Below, piece after piece: positions 40,732 to 50,568 of a stretch of DNA of 64,000 nt. Positions within the stretch are counted from its first letter, which is position 1. Each line of letters starts with the position of its first letter. The position numbers and the translations under genes were made by a program. Below the pieces are notes generated by a model. It was not told where the DNA came from. It made no database searches and was given only the letters and a program-made list of their open reading frames with translations. The stretch comes from Paraglaciecola mesophila (GTDB taxonomy: Bacteria > Pseudomonadota > Gammaproteobacteria > Enterobacterales > Alteromonadaceae), in NCBI RefSeq assembly GCF_009906955.1, contig NZ_CP047656.1:62001-126000 (forward strand), in the 5' to 3' direction.

Positions 40732-42801
40732 TTAGTTATTTCCTAGTGTTGCCATGTGCTCATCTAATCCTGGGATAAATTCAGCTCCATGAATTATCTC
40801 TATGCTTGAGTCCCTGAAATCATCACCTATGGGCTCTATTCGCCCTCCTAGACACGACCCCAAAAACGCTTCGGCAACGGCAAAAAATGAAAGATTATTT
40901 TCAGGTTTGTTAAATCCGTGGCCTTCATCGGGGTAGAGCACGTAAGTCACCGGAATATCGCGGCTCTTCATTGCTTCAACGATTTGGTCAGATTCAGCTT
41001 GTTTTACGCGCGGGTCGTTAGCACCTTGCCCTATGAGTAACGGCTTAATGATTTTGTCCACATGTGTAATAGGCGAGCGTGCTTTAAGCAGCGCTAAACC
41101 TTCATCCGTAGTAGGGTTGCCTAGTGCCTCGTAGAGTATCTGACGAAAACTCTCCCAGTAAGGGGGGATTGATTCCATAAAGGTCACTAAGCTTGAAGGG
41201 CCTACAATATCGACTCCACACGCAAACGCTTCTGGGGTAAAGGTGAGCCCGGTAAGAGTAGCGTAGCCACCGTAACTGCCTCCCATTATGGCGACTTGAT
41301 CATCCCTGGTAATACCTTGTTCTACCGCCCATTCTTTTGCATCAATTAAGTCATTGTGCATCGCGCCTGCCCACTCTTTGTTTCCTGCGTTAAAAAACGT
41401 TTTACCAAAGCCTGTAGAAGCGCGAAAGTTAACTTGCAGTACGCTATACCCTCGGTTTGTTAGCCACTGAGTGATTGAATTAAAGCCAAATTCGTCCCTC
41501 GCCCAAGGGCCACCGTGAACTAATAATACGAGTGGGGAAGACTGCTCGGGTTTGCCGTCTTGGTTCGGATCTGACGCCAAGGGCAAAGACAGGTAACTCA
41601 CTAAATCTAGATTATCCCGGGAGGGAATCACCACCCCGTGCATAGTGGAAAGAGGGAGGTTATTTATTTCTGGTCGGGTAATAAATAAGTCAGTTAATTC
41701 ACCGCTTGTGGTATCAAATACTTTATAAATAGGTGATTGATTACTTTGGTCAGTAAATACTGTCCAAAGCGAATTATCTAATGTTTGCGCTAAAACTTGT
41801 GATCCACCATTCAATTGGTTGTTCAACTGTTTAATCGGGGTAATGAAAGCGTCATCGATGGGGTGCCACACAGGCCGAATGAAGTTTAGTGCATAGGCTA
41901 GGGGCACATGGCTACGGGGATGTAAAAGTACATTGGTAACATCTACTTTATCATCACTAGCGATAACGGTGGGCGTCATTTCTCCTATAGGCAAGTATAC
42001 AAGTGCGGCCGTGTTTCGCTCCCGCGTATCGATCATGTATATGCCCTGATTCTGTTTGTCGAAGCCAAGAATATTGAACGCTTGTGAATCTGCAAAGGGC
42101 ACTTTAAACCACAAGTGCCATTCATTATTCGCTTTAGTGAAAACATGGCTCGATCCATCATCAGCAGTCTTAACCGCAAGTCGTATTTTTAAGTTATTAT
42201 CTAATTCGTAGTAAGCGTAGCCATCGTTTTGTTCAAGTAAGGTGCGTTCTCCGGTGGCTACGTTAACTTGATACATGTCGTGCCATTTTGCGTCGCGATC
42301 ATTCATACCCACAATAATCGTTCCCGGGTGGGCCTCACTCTGGTGCATTTGGTCAGCTTGCATCCCTTCATATGGCGTTAGGTCTTGTATTTCACCACTA
42401 CCGACATCTACACGATGTAAATGCCAGTTTTCATCGCCATTTTTGTCTTGAGTGAAAAAAACATATTGGCTGTCTAATGACCAAAAGTGGGTGGGAATTC
42501 CGCGCCCAGTATCCTGTGTTATGGGTTTTGCACTGGCGAAATCGCCAATCTGACCAACCCAAAGGTTCATAACACCCGCTACCGGCGCTCTAAAACTCAT
42601 GCTTTTGCCATCCGGGCTGATACGCCCTTGATAACGACTTGGGTTGCCGAATAAAACCTCTCTAGAGATGAGCACGGCCGGTGTTGTTTGTTGATTTAGT
42701 GAATTTGGTACTTGTTGGGTTGTTTGCGAACTGTGGGGTGCGCAACCGATTAACGTGAAAAACACGCTCAATGTAACAGCATAAAATAATGAATTTTTCA
42801 T
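40732..42801 (-). CDS. S9 family serine peptidase, predicted lipoprotein
   Basis: 689 residues from the ATG at 42801, which has AAGGGA upstream and begins a lipoprotein signal (MKNSLFYAV..., lipobox LIGC with Cys about 20). The frame is open 29 codons further back, but those lack signal character. An N-terminal beta-propeller-like region (about 40-420) with WSLDSQYVFFTQD repeats is followed by an alpha/beta hydrolase domain with nucleophile GGSYGGYAT, the acid in GANDPRV and His in PDEGHGF. Members cleave peptides after proline or act as acylaminoacyl peptidases. Likely periplasmic or outer-membrane attached and involved in peptide use (inference). Confidence 0.88.
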   Translation of the reverse strand: MKNSLFYAVTLSVFFTLIGCAPHSSQTTQQVPNSLNQQTTPAVLISREVLFGNPSRYQGRISPDGKSMSFRAPVAGVMNLWVGQIGDFASAKPITQDTGRGIPTHFWSLDSQYVFFTQDKNGDENWHLHRVDVGSGEIQDLTPYEGMQADQMHQSEAHPGTIIVGMNDRDAKWHDMYQVNVATGERTLLEQNDGYAYYELDNNLKIRLAVKTADDGSSHVFTKANNEWHLWFKVPFADSQAFNILGFDKQNQGIYMIDTRERNTAALVYLPIGEMTPTVIASDDKVDVTNVLLHPRSHVPLAYALNFIRPVWHPIDDAFITPIKQLNNQLNGGSQVLAQTLDNSLWTVFTDQSNQSPIYKVFDTTSGELTDLFITRPEINNLPLSTMHGVVIPSRDNLDLVSYLSLPLASDPNQDGKPEQSSPLVLLVHGGPWARDEFGFNSITQWLTNRGYSVLQVNFRASTGFGKTFFNAGNKEWAGAMHNDLIDAKEWAVEQGITRDDQVAIMGGSYGGYATLTGLTFTPEAFACGVDIVGPSSLVTFMESIPPYWESFRQILYEALGNPTTDEGLALLKARSPITHVDKIIKPLLIGQGANDPRVKQAESDQIVEAMKSRDIPVTYVLYPDEGHGFNKPENNLSFFAVAEAFLGSCLGGRIEPIGDDFRDSSIEIIHGAEFIPGLDEHMATLGNN

Positions 42802-43059
42802 TTGATTCCCTTGCAGATAGCGTTTGATATGGGCCAATACCACTTGGCTAAACCTTTGTCCCTGAGTTGTCGGTTTTAATATAGTCAAACATACACAAAT
42901 ACTGCAAAGTTCTTTGAAAATGAACGCGTCAGCGATTCAAGTGGGGCAACTGAGATGCATATTTGGTGAAAGCTTGAGAGTGCTACACTTAGTTACGTGA
43001 GGACAGAGCCATGAAAGCTGCACTTACTCGCTTGTGAGTAAATGCAACAAGTTACTTCG

Positions 43060-44409
43060 TTATTTTGGGTTCACATTATGGGTAACATTGCTATCACTGG
43101 GGGAAACGCGCCAAATTATATTGCCTACATCATCCGCCACCAATAAATTACCACTCTTGTCGAATTCCACTCCTACTGGACGCCCTTTGGCCTCTTCCTC
43201 ATCGTTCAAAAAGCCCGTTAAGATATCGATAGGTTTACCCGCAGGCTTGTTATTTTCAAAGGGAACAAAAATGACTTTATAGCCCGCTTTGGGTTCGCGG
43301 TTCCAAGAACCGTGTTGACCGATAAACATACCTTCGTTTATGTCAGATAATGCATGAGCACCTTCTGTGTACATCAAGCCTAAGGACGCTGTATGCGCAC
43401 CTAGAGCATAGTCAGGTTTAATAGCCTGTTTTACTAACTCAGGTTCGCGCTGCTCCACGCGAGTATCAATATTTTGGCCATAGTAGCTATATGGCCAGCC
43501 GTAAAAGCCATTTTCTTGCACTGATGTCATGTAATCTGGTACTAAATCATTGCCTAGTTGGTCACGTTCATTTACTGCTGTCCAAAGGGTATCATTCACC
43601 CAAGTCATGCCCACAGGGTTGCGTAATCCTGAAGCAAAAACGCGGTGTTCACCCGTTACAATATCGATTTCCCAAATTGCTGCACGGCCGACTTCTGCAT
43701 CAAAGCCGTTTTCAGCAATATTACTATTAGAGCCGATAGACGCATACAATTTGCTACCATCTTGATTGGCAATGAGATTCTTGGTCCAATGATGATTGAT
43801 TTTCCCTCCGGGCAATTTAACTAACTCAGTGCCCTTAGCCGAAATTTCTGTTTGGCCTTGCTGGTAAGGAAAGCTGACTATTGCGTCCGTGTTTGCAACA
43901 TATAAGGTGTTTTTCACTAGCGTCATACCAAAAGGAGAATGAAGACCTGATAAAAATGTCGTTTTAGTTTCGGCGACCCCGTCTTTGTCTGCGTCTCTTA
44001 ATAATGTAATGCGGTCAGCGCTTGGCGCCTTTGCACCTGCTTGTGATTTTACTTTTTCGGTAATCCATTTTTTTATGCCCCCGTCACTGCCTTCATTTTT
44101 CGGTGCATTACTTTCAGCCACTAATACGTCGCCATTAGGTAAGGTGTAGAGCCATCTTGGGTGCTGCAAATTTGTAGCAAAGCGGTTCACCTGCATAGAA
44201 CTTAGTGGTGTGGTTGGTTTTTCACCTTCAGACCAACCCACCGCATCGGCAATATTCACATTCGGGATTAACTCTTCGTCTGGCTCAACAAGTAAAGGAT
44301 CGGCGCCAAAAGTTTTTGCGGGGTCTACCTCAGAATGTTCTGAGCATGCGCCTAAACCTAGGGTAGAAAGGGCTATAAATGCACAGTGTCTTGAACGAAT
44401 TTTTATCAT
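43060..44409 (-). CDS. PQQ-type sorbosone dehydrogenase-like lipoprotein
   Basis: 449 residues. Signal peptide with lipobox LGAC (Cys about 22), then a six-bladed beta-propeller typical of soluble glucose/sorbosone dehydrogenase-like proteins: NLQHPRWLYTLPNGDVLVAES, LHSPFGMTLV, GLRNPVGMTW, NGFYGWPYSYYGQNID, GQHGSWNREPKAGYKV. Related enzymes oxidise sugars with PQQ, but many family members lack a proven cofactor or substrate, so activity is uncertain. ATG with AAGGAG 6 bp upstream. It seems to be a single gene, 258 bp upstream of the S9 peptidase on the same strand. Confidence 0.82.
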   Translation of the reverse strand: MIKIRSRHCAFIALSTLGLGACSEHSEVDPAKTFGADPLLVEPDEELIPNVNIADAVGWSEGEKPTTPLSSMQVNRFATNLQHPRWLYTLPNGDVLVAESNAPKNEGSDGGIKKWITEKVKSQAGAKAPSADRITLLRDADKDGVAETKTTFLSGLHSPFGMTLVKNTLYVANTDAIVSFPYQQGQTEISAKGTELVKLPGGKINHHWTKNLIANQDGSKLYASIGSNSNIAENGFDAEVGRAAIWEIDIVTGEHRVFASGLRNPVGMTWVNDTLWTAVNERDQLGNDLVPDYMTSVQENGFYGWPYSYYGQNIDTRVEQREPELVKQAIKPDYALGAHTASLGLMYTEGAHALSDINEGMFIGQHGSWNREPKAGYKVIFVPFENNKPAGKPIDILTGFLNDEEEAKGRPVGVEFDKSGNLLVADDVGNIIWRVSPSDSNVTHNVNPK

Positions 44410-44696
44410 GGGAGCTCCTTGTGTAAAACGTAGAAAAGCACAAAGACGAGCTTTTTAGCCGGCGTTCGCTTTTTAACGATTTTGGTTATCACGAGTAATG
44501 ATTTTATTTTAGCAAGTTACTAAGCAAGTTATTTGCCGTTTCGAAGAAGGAAGCCTTGTCGTTAAAATACAAGATTGTTAGGGGGCACAGCGACATTGAT
44601 ATTAGCGTTTCAGATTGGCTGTTCGGGCTTAAGAAAATTTTACGTGCCGTGAGAAATATTTACCGATTGATTGAAGGGTTAAACTAGCGTTTTAAT

Positions 44697-45479
44697 TTAG
44701 TGCGTGGATAATGCTTCTTGAAAAATATGGTATTTTTTGACTAATGTGTCGTACGCTTGAGACGCCTGAAAATCGCTTAATGCCTGATTGAATTGCTCTT
44801 TTAGTTCAACATTTAAAAAGCCTACATGATAATGAGTAGGGGGAAATATATTGTGTATGTTAACCGATTGCCTATCTTCAATTGATTCGAGCGCAGAGTG
44901 AAGGTGGTTGAAAATATTTACGTCCATGACCAGCACCGAAATGCTGCCATTCAGTAGCATGCCCACTTGCCTGCGTTGATCAGGCAATTCTACGTATAAA
45001 GGCGCTTTTTTTATCGCATCTGCATATGCTTTGCCCAGAATTTGCGTAGCCGTTTGAAAGGATGCAACCGAGTGTTGGGCTAAATCGTTTGGGCGGTTAA
45101 TCTTAAAATTTGACGATTGTAAACTGACTGCCACATTCTGATATTGAATATAACTATGGGTTAAATGAATGGATTGAGTAGCGGTATTTCCACTTAAGGT
45201 TAACGCAGCATCGACTTTAGTGTTTTTAAGCATACTTAGTGTCCGCCCATAGGGCACATACACAGGCGTGATTGAATAGCCCATACGTTTAAAAACATTT
45301 CGAGCCAGTTCAATTTCATACCCTGTGTCGTTTAAAGCAATTACGTATGGGGGCTTGCTCCAGCCAACGGCTATGGAAAGGTGTTTATTCGAATCGTTAG
45401 CCAGTGTTTTTACAAGAAACAGACTGGGTAACATTACTGCCCATAACACTAACCGTATCAATGGGCGGGCGGTGTTCAT
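44697..45479 (-). CDS. periplasmic solute-binding family 3 protein
   Basis: 260 residues with a signal peptide (about 1-27, ending TLANDS). The fold of bacterial family 3 solute-binding proteins follows: AVGWSKPPYVIALNDTGYEIELARNVF, then VDAALTLSG and a final helix FNQALSDFQASQAYDTLVKKY. No permease or ATPase gene is adjacent. It could be an orphan binding protein or, like many Alteromonadales relatives, a sensor-type periplasmic protein. Ligand unknown. 287 bp without a gene separate it from the sorbosone-dehydrogenase-like gene downstream. Confidence 0.8.
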   Translation of the reverse strand: MNTARPLIRLVLWAVMLPSLFLVKTLANDSNKHLSIAVGWSKPPYVIALNDTGYEIELARNVFKRMGYSITPVYVPYGRTLSMLKNTKVDAALTLSGNTATQSIHLTHSYIQYQNVAVSLQSSNFKINRPNDLAQHSVASFQTATQILGKAYADAIKKAPLYVELPDQRRQVGMLLNGSISVLVMDVNIFNHLHSALESIEDRQSVNIHNIFPPTHYHVGFLNVELKEQFNQALSDFQASQAYDTLVKKYHIFQEALSTH

Positions 45480-45615
45480 ATTTGTCTCTCGGTTAGGCTA
45501 TTGATGCAAAATACATAAGTATATTAGCGAACGCCTAAAAACGTTTATTATCAATCTAGTATATCTGCAGTAATGCATTTTACATTAGTCTAATTGGGAT
45601 AATAAAACACTCACA

Positions 45616-46623
45616 TTAGATTTGGCTTTGCATGTTCGGGCTGTTGGCTAGCAATCGCATACTGTGCAAACGGGCGTTTTGATCATGTATTGGAAATGAA
45701 AAAATAACCTCATCTACTTGGGTATTTTCAATGAATGTCTTTAACTGCTTATGCGCTGTCTCGGCTGAGCCAACAATTGCGTATTGTAAGGTGTGCGCAA
45801 TCATCGACAACTCAGCAGGGCTACAAACGGTATGAATATCATCCACTGGCCGAGCGAATGGTTTATTGGCCCCTCTACGTAAGTTAGCAAATTGCTGTTG
45901 TAATGAGGTATATAAGTATCGTGCTTCCTCATCGGTATCAGCAATCACAGCCATCACCCCAGCCATGATGTAGGGCCGTTCTAACTGCGGGGAAGGTTGA
46001 AACTGCCTGCGATAAATATTTAGCGCGTCGAACAAAGCGTCAGGCGCAAAGTGAGAGGCGAACGAATAAGGCAAACCGAATTGTGCTGCTAGCTGTGCAC
46101 TGTATAAGCTTGAACCCAGTAACCATAATGGAACGTGACTGTCACTGCCGGGGATAGCGAGAATTTTTTGTTCAGGCGTTGGGGTACCCAAATAGCTCTG
46201 TAAGGCACGAATATCGTTAGGGTAATCTTCTACGCCGGCTTGCATGTTACGCCTTAGCGCTTTTGCGGTTGCCATATCAGTTCCGGGCGCGCGGCCTAAA
46301 CCTAAATCGACCCTGTCTGGAAAAAGCGCCGCGAGTGTACCAAATTGCTCGGCAATAATAAGGGGGGAGTGATTCGGTAACATCACTCCTCCAGAGCCTA
46401 TTCGTATTCTATTCGTAGCAGCGCCGATATGCCCTAAAACAACGGCCGTCGCTGAGCTACCGACTCCGCGCATTCCGTGATGTTCGGCAAGCCAAATACG
46501 CTGGTATCCGAGCTGTTCTGCCTGAACTGCCATTTGTCGACTGTTTTCTAATGTTTGAGAAATAGATTGCCCTTGTGCTATCGGGGCTAAATCTAAAATG
46601 GAAAATGGCGTTGTGGGTGTCAT
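45616..46623 (-). CDS. LLM-class flavin-dependent oxidoreductase (luciferase-like)
   Basis: 335 residues, the length of the YhbW/MsnO8-type group. It has SILDLAPIAQGQS, YQRIWLAEHHGMRGVGSSA, RIRIGSGGVMLPNHSPL and RVDLGLGRAPGTD, the conserved FMN/F420-binding segments of luciferase-like monooxygenases. The substrate cannot be told. ATG with AAGGA 10 bp upstream. Confidence 0.88.
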   Translation of the reverse strand: MTPTTPFSILDLAPIAQGQSISQTLENSRQMAVQAEQLGYQRIWLAEHHGMRGVGSSATAVVLGHIGAATNRIRIGSGGVMLPNHSPLIIAEQFGTLAALFPDRVDLGLGRAPGTDMATAKALRRNMQAGVEDYPNDIRALQSYLGTPTPEQKILAIPGSDSHVPLWLLGSSLYSAQLAAQFGLPYSFASHFAPDALFDALNIYRRQFQPSPQLERPYIMAGVMAVIADTDEEARYLYTSLQQQFANLRRGANKPFARPVDDIHTVCSPAELSMIAHTLQYAIVGSAETAHKQLKTFIENTQVDEVIFSFPIHDQNARLHSMRLLANSPNMQSQI

Positions 46624-46779
46624 TTAGTAATGTCCTTGAATGCGACGTATGAAAAACAGGTGGGGGTGCATTGAAATGAAAACAAGCACCCGTCAAAAAT
46701 TGTCACTATTTACTGGGGGTATACGACTAGCGCATTCGCTTAACGAAAACAGCGCAGTTTAGCGCTAGCGTATCTAGAC

Positions 46780-47493
46780 TTAGGGATTGTTAGGGGTAGG
46801 CTTTAAATATTCAGATAAATCATCCTCGGCGTGGATGATGTTTTGTTGACGGCCTCTGAATACTACACCGGTAAGTTGACCTTTAAGCGTTAGCGTATCG
46901 TTTTTTCGCACTAGGGCCGTGCCCTCTTTGATGCCTAAAACGGGTACGCTAGGGTTTAGTACACAAAATTCCTCAATTCGCTGGGCACGGGTTTCGCCAT
47001 TGTGCCCAGGAGGTTGATAATCACTGTAATGTGGATTTAATTGAAACGGCACAAGTGCCAAAGCATCAAACGATGGTGGATAAATAATCGGCATGTCATT
47101 GGTAGTACAAATTGACGTGCCACAAATATTAGAACCTGCGCTCCAGCCAACATAGGGCAACCCTTGTTTCACACGTACTTGTATAGGATGAATAAGGTCA
47201 TTTGAATATAGCTGATGCAGTAAATGAAAGGTGTTACCACCACCAACCATGATGGCGTCTGCTTGCTCAATTGCTGATTTAGGATCGTCAAATGATTCTA
47301 TGCTAACAATATTGAGCTCGGGCAGGGCACGTTGCACTTTTTCGGTATAAGTCGGCCAATCAATCGTCACCCCAGCATACGGGATAAAGACAATGCGTTG
47401 GCACCCAGTGAGATGAGACCCGATCATTTCTTTAGCATGGGCTAAATAAGCTTCATCCCCTGCGCGCGAGCTGCTTAACATAAATAAATTCAA
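46780..47493 (-). CDS. pepE: dipeptidase E (S51 family)
   Basis: 237 residues (E. coli PepE 229). The catalytic Ser lies in GWSAGSN, and GGGNTFHLL, PIIYPPSFDALALVPFQLNPHYSD and a His further on complete the family pattern. PepE cleaves Asp-X dipeptides in the cytoplasm. The start is TTG with GAGG about 10 bp before it. An ATG four codons later is possible, but NLFMLSSS aligns with the ELLLLSNS start of E. coli PepE, so TTG is preferred. Downstream of the TonB-dependent receptor on the same strand, but separated by a strong terminator. Confidence 0.9.
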   Translation of the reverse strand: MNLFMLSSSRAGDEAYLAHAKEMIGSHLTGCQRIVFIPYAGVTIDWPTYTEKVQRALPELNIVSIESFDDPKSAIEQADAIMVGGGNTFHLLHQLYSNDLIHPIQVRVKQGLPYVGWSAGSNICGTSICTTNDMPIIYPPSFDALALVPFQLNPHYSDYQPPGHNGETRAQRIEEFCVLNPSVPVLGIKEGTALVRKNDTLTLKGQLTGVVFRGRQQNIIHAEDDLSEYLKPTPNNP

Positions 47494-47561
47494 AAGGGGT
47501 CCTCGATATGCTGATTAAAACATTATGATACCAATTCAATTTTACAATTTCAGGCAATAAA

Positions 47562-47610
47562 AAAACCGGCATATTGAGCAACGCGTGTATTCACTCAATG
47601 TGCCGGTTTT
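47562..47610. terminator. large hairpin terminator downstream of the TonB-dependent receptor gene
   Basis: 17-bp arms (47562-47578 and 47594-47610) with a single G-U, core ACCGGCA / TGCCGGT, and a 15-nt loop. Read leftwards it is followed by a long T-run, so it terminates the receptor transcript before pepE. The other direction has only TTTT. Confidence 0.85.
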
Positions 47611-47642
47611 GGTCAAGTTGCAGCAGTCAACCTAGCCATTAA

Positions 47643-50231
47643 TTAGAAGCGTTTTTTCACCGTGATCCCATAAGTAGCAGGCTCCGCCATATAAGCATTT
47701 AATTTACCTTCTTGTAGCGGCGTGTTGAAGTTAGTACGGTTGATGTACTCTTCGTCTAACACATTTCGACCCCATAAAATTACGTCCATGTCGTAATCAG
47801 TGAAGTTCATAAACAAGCGCAAATTCATAATATTATAGGAGTCTTGCACCGCGTATGGGTCGTTACTGCCATCTAATATGATGTCGCCTGTATAGCTGTA
47901 TTCACCTTGGATATACGCGTAGATGCTGTCGCCAATTTCGAAGTCTTTTTTGACACTCAACACTGCATAGTTCTCAGGTTCGCCACCTGGACGATCACCA
48001 GAGCGATCACAGAATCCGTCCGTTGGATTTACCCGACCTGGATCGTCTATCCCTGTATGCCAAGTGTAAGCTGTCCAGCAGTTTCCTGCTTCAAAGGTTT
48101 TATACTCTGCTTTGACTAACGCATAGCCAAAGTGCACTTCTACAGTGTCCATCGGTAACCAAGTGGCTTCTAATTCCATACCTGATATTTCATAGTCACC
48201 GGCGTTTTGTAAATTAAAACCATTTCCGGTAAAGGTGTTTGCTTGGAAGTCATCCACTGTGGTGTAGTGGGCAGCGGCATTTACCCGCAAGTCATGTTCG
48301 CGGAAGTCCTTTTTAATACCCAACTCGAAAGACTGAGAGGTCTCAGCATCAAATATTGGGTTAAAAGTGGCTGCAATGCGATCCGTGTTAGTGCCGCCTG
48401 ATTTGTAGCCATTACCGTATGACGCATAGAGTAAGGTGTCTGTATCAGGTTGATAGCTAAGTTTTAACGTGCCACTGATTTGGTCATCACTTAAGCTCTC
48501 CTGAATATTGCTGCGCGGGCGCGTGGTGTCACCTAATAAAGGAAACGCCCAGCCAGCCTCTGTAAACCCTTGAAATGCACCTAAAGCAGCTTGTCCTTCA
48601 GCTGTAGTCAAATCAATTGCTCCAGCAGCAATTCCGCCTGCCACAGTTAAGGCTGACACTAAATCAACAGGTGTGTTACCTGCTAAACCATTAATGCCTG
48701 GACCTACTTCAGTGAAGACAGTGAGTAAATCTTTTTCTTCTTTGGTAAAACGTAAACCAGCGGTAAGAGTGAATTGGTCATTTAACTTATAATCAAACTG
48801 GCCGAACACCGCGTAACTTTTGTGCTCTTGTTCAGCCACATGATCGAAACCTGTTCCGGCAGGCGCCGCAGCTGCTCGGGGGGCGATTAGGCCGGCGCTA
48901 GCTAGACCATCAATACCTGCGAGTAAGCCGTTAAATGACCCTGGGGTCCCTGTTAAGCCATCTACCGTTTGGCCAAGTACACCAAGAGCAAAGCCTTCAA
49001 AGATATTGTCTGTGTACAGGCTGTAGTCTAAATCTAAATCTTGAGTGAAGTAATAAGCACCTAAAATGAAGTTTAAATCGTCGCTGGTGTAATCTAATCG
49101 AAATTCTTGGGAAAACGAGCTTTGCTCTGAATCGTTGCTGGTGCCAAACAAATCAGCATCAGTGAAGTCACTGTCGATGTTGTCGTAGGAATCAAATGAA
49201 CGAAAAGCAGAAATAGATACAAACGTATAGTTGTCGTCTAACTCCCAATCTAATTCGGCTGAAATACCCCGGTCTTTCATTGTGGCAACAGGCAAAAATG
49301 ACACGGCGACTTCTCTGTCATAAAAAGCATTACCGCCTTCAAACACTGTGCCACCTAATGTTGGTAGAATGGCATCTGTGCCAAACTTCCCCGGGATTTC
49401 ATTGGCTTGAAAGTTACTTAACTGTACGGGTGCACCACAGCAAATTTCGTCAATTTCTGCGTAATCTGCAATGACGCGAACTGAAACATCTTCACTTGGG
49501 GTATAAAGTGCCTGTATGCGACCTCCGAACCTATCGCGATCATTTAGTACGTCTTCACCGAAGTTAACATCGCTAATTGTGCCGTCGCGGTTACTTGAAA
49601 AACCAGTGACGCGAAATGCTAACACGTCGTCAATAGCAGAGATTGACATCGCACCTGATAAGTTAACTAAACCATAATTACCCACCGTTGCTTCAACAAA
49701 CCCATCTCCGCCACCATGACTCGGTGCGACCGTAGATAATAAAATTGCTCCTGAGGGGGTATTTTTACCAAATAGGGTGCCTTGAGGACCGCGCAAAACT
49801 TCAACTGCTGCTATATCCACCAAGTTATTGATCATGGAGTTTTGACGAGCACGATAAACACCGTCTACGTATAAACCCACTGACGACTCCAACCCGAAGT
49901 TTTGTGACGATGTACCTACACCACGAATAGAGAAGCTAGAATTTGTGGCACTTTGACTTTGAAAGGCACCTAAGCCAGGCACATTGGTTTGCAGATCGTA
50001 CATATCTTTAATGACTGCTTCAGCCATAGCCTCACCTGTAAAGGCAGTGACTGCCACAGGCACTTCTTGAAGATTTTGTGCACGTTTTTGCGCGGTTACG
50101 GTTATCGTTTCTAGTCCTTTATCATCTGGTGTGGCGTCCTGGGCTGCAGATAAACCACTGTTTAGCGCAAGCGCTAAACCGATAACTGAGGCGATGGGAG
50201 TACGTTTTAAGCGATTCGGTAAAATTGGCAT
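47643..50231 (-). CDS. TonB-dependent outer-membrane receptor
   Basis: 862 residues. Signal peptide (about 1-30, ending LSAAQDA), TonB box ETITVTAQKR at about 40-50, plug domain (VTAFTGEAM ... NNLVDIAAVEVLRGPQGTLFGKNTPSGAI), then a beta-barrel ending in the typical ...VKKRF with terminal Phe. The barrel has two Ala/Gly-rich surface loops (around residues 410-450 and 510-560). The VTAQKR type is common in Alteromonadales and sphingomonads, where such receptors take up sugars, peptides, aromatics or siderophores; the ligand here is unknown. It sits with peptidase and dehydrogenase genes but in its own transcript. Confidence 0.93.
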   Translation of the reverse strand: MPILPNRLKRTPIASVIGLALALNSGLSAAQDATPDDKGLETITVTAQKRAQNLQEVPVAVTAFTGEAMAEAVIKDMYDLQTNVPGLGAFQSQSATNSSFSIRGVGTSSQNFGLESSVGLYVDGVYRARQNSMINNLVDIAAVEVLRGPQGTLFGKNTPSGAILLSTVAPSHGGGDGFVEATVGNYGLVNLSGAMSISAIDDVLAFRVTGFSSNRDGTISDVNFGEDVLNDRDRFGGRIQALYTPSEDVSVRVIADYAEIDEICCGAPVQLSNFQANEIPGKFGTDAILPTLGGTVFEGGNAFYDREVAVSFLPVATMKDRGISAELDWELDDNYTFVSISAFRSFDSYDNIDSDFTDADLFGTSNDSEQSSFSQEFRLDYTSDDLNFILGAYYFTQDLDLDYSLYTDNIFEGFALGVLGQTVDGLTGTPGSFNGLLAGIDGLASAGLIAPRAAAAPAGTGFDHVAEQEHKSYAVFGQFDYKLNDQFTLTAGLRFTKEEKDLLTVFTEVGPGINGLAGNTPVDLVSALTVAGGIAAGAIDLTTAEGQAALGAFQGFTEAGWAFPLLGDTTRPRSNIQESLSDDQISGTLKLSYQPDTDTLLYASYGNGYKSGGTNTDRIAATFNPIFDAETSQSFELGIKKDFREHDLRVNAAAHYTTVDDFQANTFTGNGFNLQNAGDYEISGMELEATWLPMDTVEVHFGYALVKAEYKTFEAGNCWTAYTWHTGIDDPGRVNPTDGFCDRSGDRPGGEPENYAVLSVKKDFEIGDSIYAYIQGEYSYTGDIILDGSNDPYAVQDSYNIMNLRLFMNFTDYDMDVILWGRNVLDEEYINRTNFNTPLQEGKLNAYMAEPATYGITVKKRF

Positions 50232-50568
50232 TTTATACTTCTCTCAATGTGTTAGCTCTTGATCCTCACGCCTTGTTATTTGAGTTTTGTGCGATGAGGA
50301 ATGACGATATCCAACACATTGCGAATTAAGCAACTAGTCAGATGAGCATAAGAGTGCAAGTTTTTTGAACTAAAGTAAATAATACGTTAGTTAAATGTTA
50401 ATGCTGGTTTTTCAATCCAAAATATCAACCAGTTGCCTTGAGCTCCTTATCTTTGCTGCTTTTACGGCTAAGCATAAAGTAGATCAATACAAAACCATTA
50501 AAAGAATCAATTAAACTAATAATAGCTTTGTCTCTACTATCATTTCACTTATAAATTGAGGTGGTGCG
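50232..50568. other. 337-bp divergent intergenic region
   Basis: Lies between the TonB-dependent receptor and the histidine phosphatase gene. AT-rich, with no coding signal on either strand. It must carry promoters for both directions, but I see no hexamer pair good enough to call. Confidence 0.5.

Noticed and set aside
43011..43037. Eight-codon frame (MKAALTRL) with a GAGGAC site
   Set aside because: Too short to support and the downstream bases belong to the convergent dehydrogenase-like gene; could be a leader peptide but nothing tests it.
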